A DNA stretch of 64,000 nucleotides, from NCBI GenBank assembly GCA_947184155.2, contig CAMXCT020000269.1, positions 465,225 through 529,224 of the forward strand, given 5' to 3'. The DNA comes from Cladocopium goreaui (lineage: Eukaryota; Sar; Dinophyceae; Suessiales; Symbiodiniaceae). The notes beneath the pieces were generated by a model. That model searched no databases, was not told the DNA's origin, and worked only from the letters and a program-made list of their open reading frames with translations. Of the stretch, positions 9,141 to 18,532 are shown piece after piece (the first letter of the stretch is position 1; every line of letters begins with the position of its first letter). The translations under genes were made by a program, and so were the position numbers.

Positions 9141-12100
9141 ATTGATAATCCCATGCTCCTTGAACAATGTGGGATGCAACATGACGTTCCTTCTTTCGGC
9201 TGTGGGGTGACCAAGGTTGTGATGTAGCCTCCGGACTTGTGATTTTTCCTCCCCAGTTAGTTTCAGAAACCCCGGACCATGTCTGGCGATTGACTTTGGG
9301 ACCTCACAACCAGAAATTTCCCCTCTTACATCCCCATCTCTATCTCCATCCTCGACTTCAGGGTTTTCTTTTTGGGAAATTGTTTTCAAGTCCGGATTGT
9401 GGCTACTGTCTAGCGGAGAGACCCCTTCTGATGGTTCATTCTCAAGCTCCCTATTCCTTTCTTCACACTTTGAGGGTACTACCCCGGATCCAATCTTTTC
9501 CCCAAAAATGGTGATACTTATTTTTGCTGGTTTCCCCTTTCTAACTTGTTTGGATTTTGGGAGACTTGTCCATTCTTCAGGGGGTCCAAGAACTTCTGCC
9601 CTGCCGGTTGTGCGATCTTTGATCACAGTGATGCGGATAGGAATCTCTCGTTTGTTGACCGTAGAGTCCGGAACCCGAAATCTTTCAGTACCCCTACAAA
9701 CTTCAACACGACGAACCTTAACCCCAGTTATACCCCGCTGAACTTCATCAATCTCATCACCCTGAGTAAAAACACGTTTTCCAACCCGAGGTACTTTGGG
9801 GTCCATTTGAGAGAAGATTCCATCCCAGAAACTATTTACAGCACAACCATGCTCTCCACGTGGGGGTCGCTTACTGGCATATCGCAGACGCTTGGAATCA
9901 GGTTCTTGTTCATCCGGAACATCCTGACTTATATTGTCTCTCTTTCGGCTCATGACAGCTCCAACAAAAGATTCATCAACATCACCAATCAACAATTCCT
10001 CCCACAAAACAGGCAAATTTTGAAAACCACAAGCAACATACCTTGCCACATTTCGACCAAAACCAGAAGAATACCTTGCTGCATATTCCGAAAGAGATAT
10101 CCATCTGCCAAGATGGAAGACTTTGCCAGCAATTGGAACATGACTGTGGTTTCCCACGCACAAGCGATGGTCAAACGCTTTGTGGAAAAGTCTGGAGGAA
10201 GTGAAGACAGTGGTTCTTTTGCGCAAAAAATTGTTCCCACTGGTCTTCCTTTGGATCTTTGGGGCAAGAAGCTTACCAACTTCACACATGTCAAACACTG
10301 TGCTCAAGGTACCTTCTCGAATATCCTTCATTTCAGGTTGTTCTACAGCTTCAGAACCCTGTGGCTGTTCCAAGTGAAAATGACCACAAACCTCCATTTG
10401 ATGAAGAAATACCTCATTACACAATTTCAAATGAACCCGTTGTTTCTCTCTACCATCTAGAATTTTGTTTGCAGTGCTGATGCTTCTGCCCATGTTGCGA
10501 CGGCTGTAGTTGCCCCAGTACTTGCACTCAGGAGACATCCAAATCTCCTTTGGTTTCTTCTCCAGAATTGTCTTCCACAAAGCCTCTCTGCCGGCGGAAG
10601 TCGATAAGTCCCCATCGTGGATCGTGAATCTTTCTGCCCGAAGTCCAAGTCTTTGACATTGTTCTGTTATTTGAGAGTCTGGTTCACAATAGACTTCCAG
10701 GACATCCAGATGCCACTGTTGGGACACAGAACGCTGCTTAGCCGGAGTTTTCCATAGTGATTGAAGTTTTGCCAGATCCTTCTCAATCGTCAGTTGAGCA
10801 CTTTCAATTTGCTGACATAGGTGGTTCATATTGGCTTCTTCCATCACTGTTGACCTTTGATCATGAATTTCCTCCCTCACTGAGTTTGTGCCTGAAGCTC
10901 CTCCTTGAGACGCTCGAGCTCTCGCTGCATCACCGCCATCTTGGTCATCTTGTCTTCGCGAGCCTCCATGCTGAGCTCTGGAATCATCTTTTGGTTTTCG
11001 TCCTCTTCCATGTTTCGCTTCAGCGATCCCATCGTTCCTGTTGTCCTTGGACTTGAGGACTGGGCCGCTTGCGAGATCACCTCCCAATCCACTGTGCTGG
11101 GATGTGAGAACTTCCATGGGGCTGACTGAATCATGCTTCGAATCTTCAGTTCCATCTCGGCTTCCACCTTGTTCTTCATCTCCTGGAACTCGTTTTGGGC
11201 CACCACACGAGCTCGAGCATAACTCTGAAAGCTCAGAGCCCATGGTGATACCAGTTTGGTGTGTGAGACCATGAACTGAACATACTTGGCGTCCTTGGTG
11301 AAGACCTCGGAGAACGTTGATCCCTTCCATTTCCCTTCGGGAAGTTTCATCTCTCCCCATTCTCGAAGCGTTGAGATCCCTGGCGGGCGATGACTCTTGA
11401 TCACCGGTGCTTGCTCGAAGCTCAGGCTGGGATCTTCTGGACCTGTCAACGGTGTGTCCAGATGGGCTGACTCGAATGTCAGACATCCCGGAGCATTTAT
11501 TCCTTTGTCCTTCACATAGGGGAACGCCATGGTTGACGATCACCGAACTGGACGGTTTCACGAGGGTATACTTTTGATCGCGATTGGACTGAGGTTGAGC
11601 CACTTGAGCTGCAGCCATGCCGTTGTTCACTTCAGTCTCGCTCGGCTGTTGCTGCTGCTGGTGTGTGCAGTAAACCTCCTTACTTAGAGTTTTGTTGGTA
11701 TTGCTACTACTTGCCCATGTGATCACTTCCTCAGAACATGGCTGACCTTCCATGTTACATGCGGCCTCAATCAATTCTTTCAGAGAAACAGTGAACAAAC
11801 CCTTGGAGTTCCTACCCAACCGAACATCACAGCCCCACATCGGCACTCTGAGAACTGACTGGCTCACAAGAAGATCAGCTCCGAGAAATCTCAAAAAGGC
11901 ATTTGATATGAGAAATGGAGTCCAACCTTGCACCACCTCCAACCGAAACCACTTGGCCCCAAAAGGAATATAAATTGCCCCCAAACTTTTCAGGGTCTCA
12001 TTATTCCCAAACCGAAAAACAGTCTCAGACCCCTGCCACTTGACTAAATTTCGATGTTCAGGTTTGAGGGATGCAAGAAGAGAACTCACACGCTTTTCAC

Positions 12101-13454
12101 CGATGACGGACTTGCTTGCACCTGTGTCGATGATCCCAGAACCTGTTGGTCCAAGTTCTTGGCTACCCTCAGTTTCTGTCTGGGACCTGACAACACCGAA
12201 ACTGGTTTCAAATGCCCGTCGAAACAAACTTTGAAATACTTTTGCATGCATCTTGGATCTTGACCTTGGGATAGTCATAAAAACAAATTCCTCATTAACA
12301 ACAGGATACTCAGGTGGTACCCCCGGAATGGACAAACGGTCCCCGGTTCTGGCCTCCCAGGATGCCATGTGCTCTGTCGGCAGGTTCTCTACGATCTCAG
12401 CCGCGATGATGCCTTCGTCAATGGTGATCACATTGGCTTCGGCTCCACTTTGACGATCACGGGTTGGACACTCATCTTTCCAGTGCCCCTTCATGCCGCA
12501 CAGCCGACATGTAGAAGAAGCAATCCTCTCAGCCAGGCTCTGTCGGCCCTTTTTGAACCCTTTTCCTTTTTTGGTCTTTCCTTTTCCCTTTGCAGCTCCA
12601 CGAAGAGGCCAAAAGCCACGGCCACGGACCCGATCTCTGATCTTTGCACGAGCCTCCTGGTATGCCGAGAAGGCCATTGACAGCTCAGGCGTTTCTTGAC
12701 ACACCTGCACTATGTTCTCTTGAAACTCCTGAATGGTCAAGGCGTGTTCATCGCCTTCTTCAATCAGTGCCGCAAGGATGGTGTCCTCATCAGCCTCCTC
12801 GTCACCCATGTAATAGGTCTCTTCCATCTCATCATCCACATAGTTTACGGGATATACCCGCTTGCGAGCTGCATCTCCTTGTCCCAAGACCTTGGTCGAT
12901 AAACTTCTCATTGCTCCTTCAATTTTGTCCGGTTCATACCCACCAGACATTGCGATCACTCTCTTCTTGTCCTCCACCGATAAGCCACTTTGTCTCAGAA
13001 TCACAAAGGCCTTCACCGCCTTCACGGTGGTCTCCATGCCCACCTCCTGGAAAGCCACGTTGATGCGATTGACATAGGACATCGCTGTCTCATCAGGCTT
13101 CTGGACAGTCTTGTAGAATGCCCGCTCAAAGTGATCATACGTTTGTAGCTCTGCTGTTTCTTCCCAAGTTGACAGGGCACCCAACAGAGTTTTGTACCCC
13201 GTTTCAGCGTCAGTTAGCTTGGCCGAGTCCAGGTTTTTAACCTGAGACCAGGCCGTCCCCTTACAAAGGAGAGCCAGCCTTGGTGCTAACATAGGCCGAT
13301 CCTTGCTAGGACAAATTCCCCATAGAAATCGAACCTTGTCAGCATACTCCTTGGCATTGTCAACACTTGGATCAAACGTTGGGAGGAGGCTCCAAAGATT
13401 TGCCCCCTTCTCCTCCGTTGATCCTTGAGAGGTTCCCTCACCTCCTTCCAACAT
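8955..13454 (-). CDS. Copia-1 gag-protease ORF with methyltransferase-like segment and integrase start
   Basis: An ATG-started frame of 1499 codons, 126 nt inside the 5' LTR. Residues 1-300 are a gag capsid-like region. A CCHC zinc knuckle (CRLCGMKGHWKDEC) lies at 316-329. The aspartic protease motif DTGAS starts at residue 443. Residues 640-860 are charged and low in hydrophobics, and another frame looks more protein-like there (see 10877-11530). Residues 915-1040 resemble a degenerate cytosine-5 methyltransferase. The integrase zinc-binding start HHNLGHP is at 1411-1417. After about residue 1435 the frame loses sense, and the -1 frame continues integrase. The product would act in the cytoplasm as particle protein and polyprotein precursor. 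Confidence 0.88.
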   Translation of the reverse strand: MLEGGEGTSQGSTEEKGANLWSLLPTFDPSVDNAKEYADKVRFLWGICPSKDRPMLAPRLALLCKGTAWSQVKNLDSAKLTDAETGYKTLLGALSTWEETAELQTYDHFERAFYKTVQKPDETAMSYVNRINVAFQEVGMETTVKAVKAFVILRQSGLSVEDKKRVIAMSGGYEPDKIEGAMRSLSTKVLGQGDAARKRVYPVNYVDDEMEETYYMGDEEADEDTILAALIEEGDEHALTIQEFQENIVQVCQETPELSMAFSAYQEARAKIRDRVRGRGFWPLRGAAKGKGKTKKGKGFKKGRQSLAERIASSTCRLCGMKGHWKDECPTRDRQSGAEANVITIDEGIIAAEIVENLPTEHMASWEARTGDRLSIPGVPPEYPVVNEEFVFMTIPRSRSKMHAKVFQSLFRRAFETSFGVVRSQTETEGSQELGPTGSGIIDTGASKSVIGEKRVSSLLASLKPEHRNLVKWQGSETVFRFGNNETLKSLGAIYIPFGAKWFRLEVVQGWTPFLISNAFLRFLGADLLVSQSVLRVPMWGCDVRLGRNSKGLFTVSLKELIEAACNMEGQPCSEEVITWASSSNTNKTLSKEVYCTHQQQQQPSETEVNNGMAAAQVAQPQSNRDQKYTLVKPSSSVIVNHGVPLCEGQRNKCSGMSDIRVSPSGHTVDRSRRSQPELRASTGDQESSPARDLNASRMGRDETSRREMEGINVLRGLHQGRQVCSVHGLTHQTGITMGSELSELCSSSCGGPKRVPGDEEQGGSRDGTEDSKHDSVSPMEVLTSQHSGLGGDLASGPVLKSKDNRNDGIAEAKHGRGRKPKDDSRAQHGGSRRQDDQDGGDAARARASQGGASGTNSVREEIHDQRSTVMEEANMNHLCQQIESAQLTIEKDLAKLQSLWKTPAKQRSVSQQWHLDVLEVYCEPDSQITEQCQRLGLRAERFTIHDGDLSTSAGREALWKTILEKKPKEIWMSPECKYWGNYSRRNMGRSISTANKILDGREKQRVHLKLCNEVFLHQMEVCGHFHLEQPQGSEAVEQPEMKDIREGTLSTVFDMCEVGKLLAPKIQRKTSGNNFLRKRTTVFTSSRLFHKAFDHRLCVGNHSHVPIAGKVFHLGRWISLSEYAARYSSGFGRNVARYVACGFQNLPVLWEELLIGDVDESFVGAVMSRKRDNISQDVPDEQEPDSKRLRYASKRPPRGEHGCAVNSFWDGIFSQMDPKVPRVGKRVFTQGDEIDEVQRGITGVKVRRVEVCRGTERFRVPDSTVNKREIPIRITVIKDRTTGRAEVLGPPEEWTSLPKSKQVRKGKPAKISITIFGEKIGSGVVPSKCEERNRELENEPSEGVSPLDSSHNPDLKTISQKENPEVEDGDRDGDVRGEISGCEVPKSIARHGPGFLKLTGEEKSQVRRLHHNLGHPTAERRNVMLHPTLFKEHGIINATAVRKARLDLNLHVRLLSMMILVLMRLLVLTLLCGQIIWVNSFLLLMLWMKVLCFIWEFL
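10155..10720 (-). other. Methyltransferase-like domain inside copia-1
   Basis: In the gag frame, residues 915-1100 contain LDVLEVYCEPDSQITEQC, then GDLSTSAGREALW, IWMSPECKYWGNYS and HLEQPQGSEA. The order and spacing resemble C5 cytosine methyltransferase motif I, a PC-containing motif IV (here SPEC) and the motif VI region. Known: retrotransposons carrying cytosine methyltransferases occur in dinoflagellates. Inferred: this is a diverged or inactive relative, because the canonical PPCQ and ENV are not intact. It could instead be an unrelated Rossmann-like fold. Confidence 0.4.
10877..11530 (-). CDS. Overlapping ORF in copia-1, 217 codons, unknown protein
   Basis: An ATG-started frame lying wholly inside the gag ORF, one nucleotide out of phase. 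Its translation has normal globular composition (SPWALSFQSYARARVVAQ) and ends in a coiled-coil-like segment (VMQRELERLKEELQ). The overlapping gag frame here is a Ser/Arg/Gly/Asp-rich low-complexity reading. This suggests that the real protein is in this frame, or that both are used. If it is part of the polyprotein, two further frameshifts are required. No domain family is recognised. Confidence 0.6.
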   Translation of the reverse strand: MAFPYVKDKGINAPGCLTFESAHLDTPLTGPEDPSLSFEQAPVIKSHRPPGISTLREWGEMKLPEGKWKGSTFSEVFTKDAKYVQFMVSHTKLVSPWALSFQSYARARVVAQNEFQEMKNKVEAEMELKIRSMIQSAPWKFSHPSTVDWEVISQAAQSSSPRTTGTMGSLKRNMEEDENQKMIPELSMEAREDKMTKMAVMQRELERLKEELQAQTQ

Positions 13455-13560
13455 TTTGGATGTCTATCCACACCCAACCTCCCAGTGTCCTCACCAGGTA
13501 GTAGAAACCCTCTATCAGGTTCACCTAGCCCTCGACCGCCTCGGTCTTTCCAAACGTCAC

Positions 13561-13578
13561 CAGGCAACTCCGCCGCCA
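13561..13578 (-). other. Copia-1 primer-binding site
   Basis: One base inside the 5' LTR the minus strand reads TGGCGGCGGAGTTGCCTG. The TGG start pairs with a tRNA CCA end. It is not the initiator-Met type seen in copia-2, and the tRNA is not identified. Confidence 0.6.
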
Positions 13579-13579
13579 A

Positions 13580-13735
13580 TGTTAATGGCTGCCTCGCCAA
13601 CCAAGTCACCGCTCAGGCACCCAATGCCTTTTTCTCTATGGCTCAAATCCCTCACCGCTGCCCACCCCTTGGTGAGCCCAGACATCACACGTGTGAATGG
13701 ATGTGCATCCATGTCGAAACTGAGGGAGTTTCACA
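13580..13735 (-). repeat. Copia-1 5' LTR (156 bp)
   Basis: Same sequence as 5558-5738 minus a 25-bp block after ATGTCG. It should hold the element's promoter. No TATA box is obvious. Confidence 0.92.
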
Positions 13736-13813
13736 ATATATATTTTTTATATATACCATATATATATATCTACAGGTAAATATATATGTCCAATTCTTTA
13801 ACCATACATACAT

Positions 13814-14053
13814 ATTCTTCGCCGGGCTCGCTACCAGGTCTCGGTGGCGGGGCTGCGTCAGCACCTTCCAGGGCCCCATCCGGATGAGAACTTGTACGCG
13901 ACCTCCATCATGCCGCTAGGTGCGGAGAGTCCTTGGTGGGTGGAGTTTTTGCCTGAAGAAATAGCATTCATGATATGGAGGGTTTATGATCATCAAACCA
14001 ATCAAACCATAGGATTGTTCATTATTCCCAGGATTCTTCATGAAGGATCATAG
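13814..14053 (+). CDS. GC-rich exon-like island, unknown protein
   Basis: The frame is open from about 13814 to a TAG at 14051. The first 140 nt are GC-rich and protein-like (YQVSVAGLRQHLPGPHPDEN, then LGAESPWWVEFLPEE). CTACCAG|G at 13831-13838 could be an acceptor. No ATG is assigned and no family is recognised. It sits 80 bp beyond the copia-1 LTR, so the insertion may lie in an intron of this gene. Confidence 0.4.
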   Translation: MLRRARYQVSVAGLRQHLPGPHPDENLYATSIMPLGAESPWWVEFLPEEIAFMIWRVYDHQTNQTIGLFIIPRILHEGS

Positions 14054-14895
14054 CTGGAGGCATAGATGTCCCAAATTCCCATTGATTGGTTGATGAAAAA
14101 AGAGGGGGTTGAAGGTTTAGCCCTAACTAACAGGTTTCTATGATGATAGATGGGATTAACCAGCTCCCGGCCCAAACCTATTTTTCTTGGTGAATTTCTT
14201 GGTGAATAGAGGAGGATTTATACCCTGATTTCACCACCAAACTATGGCAATTCTGGGAAGATTCATGGGGATGTCAGTGATCAATCTGATCGGTGATTTT
14301 TTTTTGGAGATAGCCGAACTATTCAGGTTAGTGAATTATTATAAGATAACCATGAATTTCAGGTTCTGAATTATTATATGTCTGATCAATCTGATTATTT
14401 CAGGTTAGTGAATTATTTATCCCCCATGTATAGCTCACTATAAAGTGGACATCCTTTGCGCTTATAAAGTGGGTTTCCGGTCGCCACTTTATATACCGAC
14501 AATGGGGGATAAAGCCGTGTTTTGCGCAAGAATCATGCCCTTGGACCTGGAAGATGACTTTATTAGAACGTTGGCTTTCCAGTTTATACCCGGCTGGTTT
14601 CCCACAAGGAAACGACTCAATATATGCGGCAATGCATTTTATAGACCGTTGGTTCCCTTCAAAGAATGGCCATAATATGTCACACCATCCACTTTATAGA
14701 AACATGTCTCCCCAATTATTTCGGGCCAATATTTTTCTGTTGGGGCTGTATACATGGCAAAGCACTTTATAGAGTGAAACTTGCCCTTTAAGAAGAAGAA
14801 TTTGTGCTGCATCCAGGGCACTTTATAGAAAGAAAATTGCGGCAGAGCATTTTATAGAGTCATGAGATACATCATCCAAGTCACTTTATAGAGCT

Positions 14896-15684
14896 GCCCA
14901 GGACCCCATTCACCCTGAGGACCCCTTTCAAGGGAAATCTTCTTCTCTATAAAGTGGCCAGTCCAGGTAAAACCCCTGAAAAAACAGAATCTATGTTGGA
15001 CTGGCCACTTTATACCCCCTCCCCCAACAGAGAATGCCTCTATAAAGTGGCCAGTCCAGGTAAAACCCCTGAAAAAACCGAATCTATGTTGGACTGGCCA
15101 CTTTATACCCCCTCCCCCAACAGAGAATGCCTCTATAAAGTGGCCAGTCCAGGTAAAACCCCTGAAAAAACAGAATCTATGTTGGAATGGCCACTTTATA
15201 CCCCCTCCCCCAACAGAGAATGCCTCTATAAAGTGGCCAGTCCAGGTAAAACCCCTGAAAAAACACATTTTTACCTGGAATGGCCACTTTATACCCCAGC
15301 CAGTGGGCTCCAGGACTTTGACCCGGAAACGGAAGGACTGACAACAAGGTAAAGGGGGAAAACTACAACGGAGAGGTACAACGGGAAGGCTACCACAAGA
15401 AAATGAGACATGTCACGTTTATATACGTTTATTGTTTTCAATGTGTCATATAGATTGGCGATGATTGGTATATTGAATATGTTGTAGATGTACTTTGGAA
15501 CATATGTATACCTATGATTCACACATCAATATAAATACATATAAATCATAAACACATGCCAAACCAAACACTCTTAGCTGAGTATTGTATTCCCAATCTG
15601 TTGGCAAATGTCCAGCCGATTCACCATGCGTGACCCAACAAGATTCAAACTATGGATTGTTTACTTTCGAAAAAAAAATACTGG
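14896..15684. repeat. Left arm of large inverted repeat
   Basis: Runs from GGACCCCATTCACCCTGAGG through four 93-bp units to GTTTACTTTCGAAAAAA. Its complement lies at 15906-16602, with 220 bp between the arms. Confidence 0.88.
14945..15316. repeat. Four tandem 93-bp hairpin units
   Basis: Units start at 14945, 15038, 15131 and 15224. Each contains TATAAAGTGGCCAGTCCA, a 30-nt loop, then TGGACTGGCCACTTTATA, an 18-bp perfect stem, followed by CCCCCTCCCCCAACAGAG. Confidence 0.9.
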
Positions 15685-15905
15685 GTGAATCTACGTATAT
15701 CTATGACGACAATCTCCCAAAATCATCCTTAAAATCTATGGACATCTATGGGCCAAAACCACGGCCACACGCCCATCCTCTATAAAATGGTTTGCAAGAA
15801 AGTTCAGCTCTATAAAGTGGCTTGATCACGTCATTTCTGGCAGCCCCACCCTCTGTATAAACTGGCCGGTCCATGCCCATCCTCTATAAAATTGTTTGCA
15901 AGAAC
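15685..15905. repeat. Spacer of the foldback
   Basis: Contains GCCCATCCTCTATAAAAT followed by GTTTGCAAGAA twice (about 15771 and 15876) and further TATAAAGTGG words. No gene. Confidence 0.7.
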
Positions 15906-16602
15906 CAGTAAAAAAATATTTTCGAAAGTAAACAATCCATAGTTTGAATCTTGTTGGGTCACGCATGGTGAATCGGCTGGACATTTGCCAACAGATTGGG
16001 AATACAATACTCAGCTAAAAGTTTTTGGTTTGGCATGTGTTTATGATTTATATATATTTATATTGATGTGTGAATCATAGGTATACATATGTTCCAAAGT
16101 ACATCTACAACATATTCAATATACCAATCATCGCCAATCTATATGACACATTGAAAACAATAAACGTATATAAACGTGAAATGTCTCATTTTCTTGTGGT
16201 AGCCTTCCCGTTGTACCTCTCCGTTGTAGTTTTCCCCCTTTACCTTGTTGTCAGTCCTTCCGTTTCCGCGTCAAAGTCCTGGAGCCGACTGGCTGGGGTA
16301 TAAAGTGGCCATTCCAGGTAAAAATTTGTTTTTTCAGGGGTTTTACCTGGACTGGCCACTTTATAGAGGCATTCTCTGTTGGGGGAGGGGGTATAAAGTG
16401 GCCAGTCCAACATAGATTCTGTTTTTTCAGGGGTTTTACCTGGACTGGCCACTTTATAGAGGCATTCTCTGTTGGGGGAGGGGGTATAAAGTGGCCAGTC
16501 CAACATAGATTCTGTTTTTTCAGGGGTTTTACCTGGACTGGCCACTTTATAGAGAAGAAGATTTCCCTTGAAAGGGGTCCTGAGGGTAAATGGGGTCCTG
16601 GG
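15906..16602. repeat. Right arm of large inverted repeat
   Basis: Reverse complement of 14896-15684 with few mismatches, but three 93-bp units instead of four (period marks near 16298, 16391 and 16484). The unit number has changed since the arms formed. Confidence 0.88.
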
Positions 16603-16690
16603 CGCGCCGCGCGCGCGCGCGCCAAAAAGGTCTCAAAATTGAAGCCATTTTGGCGCGCGCGCGCGCGGCGGCGCGCCCAGGACCCCTTTC
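16594..16690. repeat. GC-only hairpin
   Basis: GGTCCTGGGCGCGCC and a run of alternating CG, then CCAAAA, a loop of about 30 nt, and the complement TTTTGG, a CG run and GGCGCGCCCAGGACC. The stem is about 35 bp. The alternating CG is a candidate for Z-DNA and a cruciform. Confidence 0.8.
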
Positions 16691-16724
16691 ACCCCAAGGT
16701 CCCCTTTCAAAGAAAAGTGTGTTA

Positions 16725-17115
16725 GAGTCCAACATAGATTCTGTTTTTTCATTTTACCTGGACTGGCTACTTTATAGAGGCATTCTCTGTTGGGGGAGGG
16801 GGTATAAAGTGGCCAGTCCAACATAGATTCTGTTTTTTCAGGGGTTTTACCTGGACTGGCCACTTTATAGAGGCATTCTCTGTTGGGGGAGGGGGTATAA
16901 AGTGGCCAGTCCAACATAGATTCTGTTTTTTCAGGGGTTTTACCTGGACTGGCCACTTTATAGAGGCATTCTCTGTTGGGGGAGGGGGTATAAAGTGGCC
17001 AGTCCAACATAGATTCTGTTTTTTCAGGGGTTTTACCTGGACTGGCCACTTTATAGAGGCATTCTCTGTTGGGGGAGGGGGTATAAAGTGGCCAGTCCAA
17101 CATAGATTTTGTTTT
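16725..17115. repeat. Second array of 93-bp hairpin units
   Basis: Period marks GGTATAAAGTGG lie at 16801, 16894, 16987 and 17080, in the same orientation as the right arm. The first unit is shortened. Confidence 0.88.
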
Positions 17116-17720
17116 ACCATAGATTCTGTTAACGACTTCGATATAGATATTTGTTTGGCTGTCGGTTTCGTTCGGTTTCGAAGTCATTCGAAGTCTTTTG
17201 GGTTCCCCATCGATGAGATCGATGATATTCCCCCAAAGTTTGAACGTGGCCCCTCAACTTTATAGACAATCATGTCGATGCTTCCATCGTCGCGATTAAG
17301 AAAATCATCGCTACTACAACGATCGTTGTTTAGTAGGAAATCCACATTATAGTGCCACTGTTCGACACAAGTATTACTATCTGGATGTTCGGCATCTCAC
17401 TTTATAGTCATGTGACACGTTCACAAGTACCCTCAAAAACCTACATCGAGTTTTATGTTTTTACGCGGCCAGGCGACTTTATACAAACGTTGGATTTTGA
17501 CTTTATAGACAAAACATGTTGGCTTTCCACTTTATAGACTCCAAACATGTGGCCATTCCAGTTTATACCAGGCTATTCTCTATAAAGTCGGCCGCAAAGC
17601 ATCTAGCGAGCTGTACATGGGGGATAATTATTTTAATTTACCCAGATATCATGGTATAGTGATGTATAGTGTCCAAAAACCTTGGTGATTGGTTATTAGA
17701 AGGGATTTTCCTATCTGATA

Positions 17721-17868
17721 TAATGTCAACCCCGGATTTTGCTAAACCATTGTTTATGACAATTAGGGGGGTTACTCCTCCAATAGTCATTGCATCTAAT
17801 ACTTTTTAATGGTACCCTCCCAATTAAACAGCCGTAAACGGGGCTTATCAATCCAGGGTTGACATTAA
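17721..17868. repeat. Family E palindromic element (E1)
   Basis: From TAATGTCAACCCCGGATTTT to ATCCAGGGTTGACATTA. Inner pairs include GCTAAACCAT and AATGGTACCCTCCCAATTA. Other copies are at 19067-19213 and 52509-52644. Confidence 0.75.
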
Positions 17869-17967
17869 ACACCATGTTCCTTAATTAAATTGCCGTAGTT
17901 TCAGGTGCACCCAAAATGGAGAGGCCAAACTGTTCCCTCATTCAGAAACTGGTTAGTAACCCCATGA

Positions 17968-18288
17968 TCACGTGTTAATGCGATAAAAAACACCATGCAA
18001 CCAAGAAAACATATTGGTTATTTGCACATGTATGGTTGTTTGATATTTTTTTTTTGCATCACAGTTTTTGATGCTTACATTTTTGAGTTTCCTCGTATTG
18101 AATCCGTGTTTTTGGTGCTGAAACATCCACAAGAATCTTACCAGGTTGAATCGCCATGTTGGCCACGAGTCAGTACCAGGATCTCCGCAAGTGAAGACAT
18201 TTGAGCCATGAACAAATTTTACTGCTGATTGGTTCGTTTTCGTTATATTACCCGGTTTATTGGTGATAATTACAACCCATAATTCCAT
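17968..18288 (-). CDS. Hypothetical ORF, 106 codons
   Basis: An ATG-started minus-strand frame with ordinary composition (KFVHGSNVFTCGDPGTDSWP). The opposite strand also has a 69-codon frame, so strand and reality are uncertain. No domain recognised. It lies between elements E1 and A4. Confidence 0.22.
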   Translation of the reverse strand: MELWVVIITNKPGNITKTNQSAVKFVHGSNVFTCGDPGTDSWPTWRFNLVRFLWMFQHQKHGFNTRKLKNVSIKNCDAKKKYQTTIHVQITNMFSWLHGVFYRINT

Positions 18289-18339
18289 GATGTTATATAT
18301 ATATATGTAATTCGTATTTCATGGTGTGTTGACCAAATT

Positions 18340-18430
18340 TACCCTCCGGTAAACGTTTACATAACTATGGAAAGTAAATCAACTATAAATGGGCCATTTT
18401 CAATAGCTATTTTGACATAACCAGAGTGTA
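18340..18430. repeat. Family A element (A4)
   Basis: Left end ACCCTCCGGTAAACG and a degenerate right end (CATAACCAGAGTGTA). Confidence 0.65.
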
Positions 18431-18532
18431 ACAAGATTTAACAAACAATATTGTAGGAGTCAAGTTTAAGCATCGAAAACACGGGGGGTTGGTTCAAAAA
18501 GCACCCCTCAACAAAGAAATAGAACTTCGTAA

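Larger units (their letters stand above)
5558..13735 (-). mobile_element. Copia-1: Ty1/copia LTR retrotransposon
   Basis: A complete element of 8178 bp read on the minus strand. Direct repeats 5558-5738 and 13580-13735 begin TG and end CA. A primer-binding site follows the 5' LTR. The order gag, protease, extra segment, integrase, reverse transcriptase, RNase H (integrase before RT) is that of Ty1/copia. It lies in a TA run, so the target duplication (ATAT on both sides) is ambiguous. The LTRs are identical by eye apart from a 25-bp indel, which points to a young insertion. The pol frame is nevertheless shifted, so this copy may not be autonomous unless frameshifting is programmed. Confidence 0.93.
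14430..17620. repeat. Foldback region rich in ACTTTATA / TATAAAGT words
   Basis: Over 3.2 kb the word ACTTTATA or its complement occurs every 50-90 bp, at the edges as well as inside the tandem arrays. The centre is a long inverted repeat (arms 14896-15684 and 15906-16602), followed by a GC hairpin and another array. It resembles a foldback-type or composite non-autonomous element. No transposase was seen. Open frames of 60-184 codons here come from the 93-bp period (31 codons). Confidence 0.8.

Noticed and set aside
14852..17187. Long open frames on both strands (up to 184 codons) over the foldback
   Set aside because: They follow from the 93-bp period (31 codons), which keeps any stop-free frame open. 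Left and right arms give the same peptide from opposite strands.
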